Positions 7,187 through 9,708 of a DNA stretch of 9,708 nucleotides are shown piece after piece (positions within the stretch are counted from its first letter, which is position 1; every line of letters starts with the position of its first letter). The notes beneath the pieces are model-generated. The model ran no database searches. It saw only the letters and a program-made list of their open reading frames with translations, and was not told the origin of the DNA. The stretch is from Vulcanimicrobiota bacterium (GTDB taxonomy: Bacteria > Vulcanimicrobiota > Vulcanimicrobiia > Vulcanimicrobiales > Vulcanimicrobiaceae), in the NCBI GenBank assembly GCA_030040695.1, contig JASHTE010000139.1, positions 1-9,708 on the forward strand, written 5' to 3'. The position numbers and the translations under genes are program-made.

Positions 7187-8054
7187 CAGCGCGAACGCAG
7201 AAGCATTCATTCGCGAGAGACTGGCGGCGTATGCCTCGGAGTTCGCCGAGCGCGAGCGTGCACTGCCGGGCACGAGCGATCCCGAGGCGATCCACCGCGC
7301 GCGCGTGGCGATCCGGCGGCTGCGCTCGGTGTTGCGAAGCTTTCGCGACGCTCTCGATACGCAGTGGGCCGACCGGCTGCGCGACCGGCTGCGGCGTGCA
7401 AGCGACGAGCTCTCCGCCGCGCGCGATACCGATATCGCGGTCGAGCGCGCTCGCAGAGACATTGCCGAGGTCGACGAGGCTGCGCGCGCACGCGCCGGCG
7501 GCGTCCTTGCGGCACTTGAGGTGCGCCGCTCGGCGGCATACAGGCGCGTTACGGAACGGACCCGCGATCCCGGGTATGAGACGAGCCTTCGCGAGCTCGT
7601 GCGAACAATCGAGAATCCGCCGTTTCGCCGCGCGATAGAGTCTGCGCGCGCGCTCGCGAAGCCCGTGTTGACGAAGGCGTATAAACGGCTGCGTAAACGC
7701 GTGCGGCGCTGTGGCGAGCATCCGAGCGACGAAGCGCTGCACGCGATCCGGATTGCGGCGAAGCATCTGCGTTACGCGGCAGAGGCATTCGAGCCGCTCT
7801 TCGGACGTTCGATGTCGAGAATCGCCCGCGACGTCGGTCGCTTGCAGGACGTGTTGGGAGAGGAGCATGACGCTGCCGTCGTCGCGAGGGAGTTGCAGGA
7901 ACTGGGCAACGACCGGGAGCTCGCATTTGCGGCGGGAGAGCTTGCTATGGTCGAACGCCGCGCTGGCGCGCGCGCACGCGAGCGGTGGAGGAAGCGCTTC
8001 CGACGTGTCGAACATACGTTCCCGAAGAAGTCTCCCGCTTCGGGAGATGGCTAG
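7092..8054 (+). CDS. CHAD domain-containing protein (start uncertain)
   Basis: A basic, alpha-helical CHAD-domain protein; this family has conserved histidines and binds polyphosphate. Characteristic blocks are AIHRARVAIRRLRSVLRSF (His68 numbered from GTG 7092), ALHAIRIAAKHLRYAAEAF (His217) and LQDVLGEEHDAAV (His259), with many surface Arg/Lys. No CYTH phosphatase domain is attached, so it is a stand-alone CHAD protein. The only standard start before the domain is GTG 7092, which overlaps tdk by 95 nt and adds 39 low-complexity Ser/Ala/Thr/Asn residues that look like a shadow of tdk. After the tdk stop there is no ATG, GTG or TTG until inside the conserved first block. ATT 7209, with AGAAG 5 nt upstream, is a possible rare start. 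Domain call firm, start not. Possibly co-transcribed with tdk. Confidence 0.85.
   Translation: MREGVSSTASRSRSKANTTTSNVAGAASTANNSANAEAFIRERLAAYASEFAERERALPGTSDPEAIHRARVAIRRLRSVLRSFRDALDTQWADRLRDRLRRASDELSAARDTDIAVERARRDIAEVDEAARARAGGVLAALEVRRSAAYRRVTERTRDPGYETSLRELVRTIENPPFRRAIESARALAKPVLTKAYKRLRKRVRRCGEHPSDEALHAIRIAAKHLRYAAEAFEPLFGRSMSRIARDVGRLQDVLGEEHDAAVVARELQELGNDRELAFAAGELAMVERRAGARARERWRKRFRRVEHTFPKKSPASGDG
8031..8047 (+). other. Hairpin at the 3' end of the CHAD gene
   Basis: TCTCCCG-CTT-CGGGAGA is a perfect 7-bp, GC-rich stem with a 3-nt loop, overlapping the last codons of the CHAD gene and ending 7 bases before the end of its stop codon. No T-run follows, so a standard intrinsic terminator is doubtful. 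It could slow polymerase or protect the 3' end. Confidence 0.35.
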
Positions 8055-8082
8055 GGTTGCGCGCCCACCGAGCGACGTAACC

Positions 8083-8113
8083 CGTTTCGTTCGGGCCTAG
8101 CGTGAACGAGACG
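8083..8113 (+). promoter_or_regulatory. Hairpin in the rpsR leader, possible ribosomal-protein regulatory element
   Basis: In the 84-bp spacer before rpsR, CGTTTCGTTC (8083-8092) pairs with GAACGAGACG (8104-8113): ten pairs, one of them G-U, around an 11-nt loop. Alternative pairings exist: GGGTT (8054-8058) with AACCC (8079-8083), and CCCG (8081-8084) with CGGG (8092-8095). There is no U-run. Its position just upstream of the bS18 gene fits a leader or attenuator, since bS6:bS18 autoregulate their mRNA in other bacteria, but I cannot match the known bS6:bS18 binding motif with confidence. Confidence 0.35.
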
Positions 8114-8138
8114 AATCCACCTAGTCGAAAGGAATGAA

Positions 8139-8384
8139 ATGGCCGGTAAAGTCAAACGGGCGACCAAAGAGCGGCGCCCGAAACGAAAACCTTGCAATTT
8201 TTGCATCGAGAAGGCAGTCGACGTCAGCTATCGCGACGTGAACCGCTTGCGCAAGTACATCTCGGAGCGCGGAAAGATCGTACCGCGCCGCATCTCCGGA
8301 ACCTGCGCGAAGCATCAGCGTATGCTCACGGTCGCGGTGAAGCGTGCGCGTATCATCGCCTTTCTACCGTTCGTCGCGGAGTAG
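8139..8384 (+). CDS. rpsR: 30S ribosomal protein bS18, zinc-binding (C+) form
   Basis: Small-subunit protein that forms a heterodimer with bS6 on the 30S platform. The 81 residues are of normal length and carry the family core: [20 protein letters not shown] (31-50), [12 protein letters not shown] and the closing [12 protein letters not shown]. Four putative zinc ligands are visible: Cys19 and Cys22 (CNFC), Cys56 and His59 (CAKH). This is the ancestral 'C+' version; many bacteria have lost the cysteines. ATG 8139 has AAAGGA 5 nt upstream, the clearest ribosome binding site in the window. It is followed by rplI after 8 bp. Unusually, it is separated from ssb by about 4.7 kb of other genes. Confidence 0.97.
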   Translation: MAGKVKRATKERRPKRKPCNFCIEKAVDVSYRDVNRLRKYISERGKIVPRRISGTCAKHQRMLTVAVKRARIIAFLPFVAE

Positions 8385-8392
8385 TCAGCGCC

Positions 8393-8839
8393 GTGCGGCT
8401 CATTCTGCTGCGTGATGTTGCGTCGCTCGGGCGCAAAGGCGAGGTCGTCGACGTCGCCGACGGTTACGCGCGCAACTTCTTGCTGCCGCGCAATCTGGCG
8501 CAAGAGGCGAATAGAGGGGCTCTCGCGGTCCTGGGCGAGCAGAAGAAGGCACAAGTACGCCGCGAGGAGGAAGCGCTCAGCGACGCGCGTGCCCTCGCGG
8601 ACCGCATCGAGGCGACGAAGCTTGCGGTGCGAGCGCGTGCCGGAGAGAACGGTAGGCTTTTCGGGGCGGTGACGAACGCCGACGTCGCGGCCGCTATCGC
8701 GGCAGCCGTTGCGGTACCGATCGACAAACACAAGGTCGAGCTGAAGGGGCAGATCAAGAGTCTCGGCTCCTATCCGGTTGAGGTCAAGCTCCACAAGAGT
8801 GTCGTCGCTAAGACGACGGTCGACGTCATCGCCGGCTGA
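8393..8839 (+). CDS. rplI: 50S ribosomal protein bL9
   Basis: Large-subunit protein near the L1 stalk. The 148 residues show the two-domain layout: an N-terminal rRNA-binding domain with the signature LGRKGEVVDVADGYARNFLL (12-31), then a long connecting helix rich in Ala/Arg/Glu/Lys (about 41-78), and a C-terminal domain with GRLFGAVTNADVA (88-100) and LHKSVVAKTTVDV (133-145). The start is GTG 8393, giving MRLILLRDVASLG; GGAG at the end of rpsR, 11 nt upstream, can serve as ribosome site. The reading frame stays open upstream through rpsR, but those residues are a shadow of rpsR. Close spacing implies co-transcription with rpsR. Confidence 0.96.
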   Translation: MRLILLRDVASLGRKGEVVDVADGYARNFLLPRNLAQEANRGALAVLGEQKKAQVRREEEALSDARALADRIEATKLAVRARAGENGRLFGAVTNADVAAAIAAAVAVPIDKHKVELKGQIKSLGSYPVEVKLHKSVVAKTTVDVIAG

Positions 8840-8853
8840 GTAGGTCCTCGTCC

Positions 8854-9708
8854 ATGCCCGTTGCCGAACATCCCTATCATTCGCGACTTCGCCGCAAATA
8901 CGGCGTCGAGGACGAGCTCAATCGGTATGTGACGGCGCTCTACGAAATGCTTTCGGGCGTCCTCGGCCAGGACAAGCTCGTCTTGCGCGCCGGTAAAGTC
9001 GGCGCGCTCAAGATGATGCGGTCGCCAAACCTCTCCGATCGGCTGTGCGCCCTGCAGCGCCTCGTCTTCGAAGATCCGACCGTCGAGCGCGTGACGACGC
9101 GCACGCAACAGCGCAAGGCGATCGCGGAGGTCGAGGAGACGATGGCGAGCCTCATCGCGCAGAAGAGCGTCGAGGACGAAGTCGAGCGGCGCGTCAACGC
9201 GAAGATGAACGAGCGCCATCAGGACTACTTGAAGGATCTCAAGCTCGAAACGCTCCGCGAGAGCGGCGATCCGGAGACGCCGGCGACCCGCGCAAAGCTC
9301 GAGGAGCTGGAGACGCTCTCCGCACGCAGCCTCGCGAGCTCGGCGCTGCAACGCCTGCGTCCGCAAGCGCTGCGTGAGATCGTCGGCCAGGAAGCCGCCG
9401 TGCGGGCACTCCTGGCGAAGATCAGCTCTCCGTTTCCACAACACGTCATCCTTTACGGCCCGCCGGGTGTCGGAAAGACGACCGTTGCACGGCTCGTGCT
9501 CGAGATGGCGAAGACACGGCCGGGAACGCCGTTTGCAAAAGATGCGCCGTTCGTCGAGGCAAGCGGAACGACGCTGCGCTGGGACCCGCGGGAGACGACG
9601 AACCCGCTGCTCGGCAGCGTGCATGATCCGATCTACCAGGGAAGCCGTCGCGAGTTTGCCGAGTCCGGCATTCCCGAACCGAAGCTTGGGCTCGTCTCCC
9701 GCGCGCAC
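8854..9708 (+). CDS. Lon-family AAA+ protease, LonB/LonC-like (N-terminal 285 residues; runs off right edge)
   Basis: ATP-dependent protease related to the Firmicutes LonB and spore-type Lon (LonC-like) group, not classical LonA. The first 80 residues (MPVAEHPYHSRLRRKYG...) replace the usual LonA substrate-binding domain. A charged, probably coiled-coil stretch follows (about 85-140: Glu/Lys/Arg-rich, ending in KDLKLETLRESG). The AAA+ module begins near IVGQEAAVRALLAKI, with Walker A GPPGVGKTT at 202-210. The segment TTNPLLGSVHDPIYQG and then GIPEPKLGLVSRAH at the edge is the diagnostic LonB-type signature. Walker B, arginine finger and the Ser/Lys protease dyad lie beyond the window. An intact Walker A argues against an ATPase-dead LonC. 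ATG 8854 lies 14 bp after rplI, with a weak TAGG 8-9 nt upstream. The rplI-lon adjacency resembles clostridial gene order. Confidence 0.87.
   Translation, partial: MPVAEHPYHSRLRRKYGVEDELNRYVTALYEMLSGVLGQDKLVLRAGKVGALKMMRSPNLSDRLCALQRLVFEDPTVERVTTRTQQRKAIAEVEETMASLIAQKSVEDEVERRVNAKMNERHQDYLKDLKLETLRESGDPETPATRAKLEELETLSARSLASSALQRLRPQALREIVGQEAAVRALLAKISSPFPQHVILYGPPGVGKTTVARLVLEMAKTRPGTPFAKDAPFVEASGTTLRWDPRETTNPLLGSVHDPIYQGSRREFAESGIPEPKLGLVSRAH

Noticed and set aside
7150..7200. Programmed frameshift giving a Tdk-CHAD fusion
   Set aside because: The shift needed is +1 and no slippery run or stimulatory structure is evident near the tdk stop; kept only as a remote alternative.
7011..8015. 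Long minus-strand open frame (334 codons)
   Set aside because: Antisense to tdk and CHAD, with Arg/Ser/Ala-rich low-information sequence and no motif.
8192..8392. N-terminal extension of bL9 through rpsR
   Set aside because: The frame is open but overlaps bS18 coding sequence; GTG 8393 gives the canonical bL9 N-terminus and length.
8770..9708. Long minus-strand open frame reaching the right edge
   Set aside because: It opposes the Lon-like protease, whose + strand translation has Walker A and LonB signatures.
1..9708. Mobile elements, CRISPR arrays, tRNA or rRNA genes, defence systems
   Set aside because: No transposase or integrase, no terminal or spaced direct repeats, no tRNA-like cloverleaf and no nuclease or toxin-antitoxin signatures were seen by eye.

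Overview
This 9.7-kb window looks like bacterial chromosome from a GC-rich, diderm organism. The outer-membrane side is inferred from an RND efflux pump operon with a lipoprotein adaptor. Housekeeping genes (bS6, SSB, bS18, bL9, thymidine kinase, a Lon-like protease) make it a core chromosomal region, not a plasmid or phage. The pairing of bL9 with a LonB/LonC-type protease is a gene order I associate with Firmicutes and other Terrabacteria. Together with high GC and frequent GTG/TTG starts, it suggests a poorly sampled Terrabacteria-like phylum such as Eremiobacterota (WPS-2). This placement is an inference and could be wrong.

Layout. Bases 1-2473 hold a leftward operon: a periplasmic adaptor lipoprotein followed by an RND inner-membrane pump, which runs off the left edge. 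After a 96-bp divergent spacer, rpsF (bS6) and ssb run rightward and end at a clear intrinsic terminator (3519-3551). A block follows that does not belong to the usual ribosomal cluster: a DHFR/RibD_C-like protein (+), an ACS-type MFS transporter (-, convergent, 4-bp overlap), and a second, unrelated MFS transporter (+, divergent, 12 or 33 bp between start codons). Thymidine kinase (tdk) and a CHAD-domain protein follow on the + strand. From 8139 the ribosomal cluster resumes with rpsR (bS18, zinc-binding form), rplI (bL9), and a Lon-family AAA+ protease cut by the right edge.

How the genes relate. The classic rpsF-ssb-rpsR-rplI cluster is split here by about 4.7 kb of metabolic and transport genes, and the terminator after ssb separates the two halves transcriptionally. 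From 5442 to the right edge everything is on the + strand with short gaps, so MFS-tdk-CHAD-rpsR-rplI-lon may be partly co-transcribed. The 84-bp spacer before rpsR can fold into a strong hairpin.

I see no mobile element, CRISPR array, tRNA, rRNA or defence system, and no strong candidate for a new biological system. The most curious points are the split ribosomal cluster, the unclear start of the CHAD gene inside tdk, the missing Shine-Dalgarno sites with -10-like boxes right at some start codons, and an extra segment in the RND pump's periplasmic domain.
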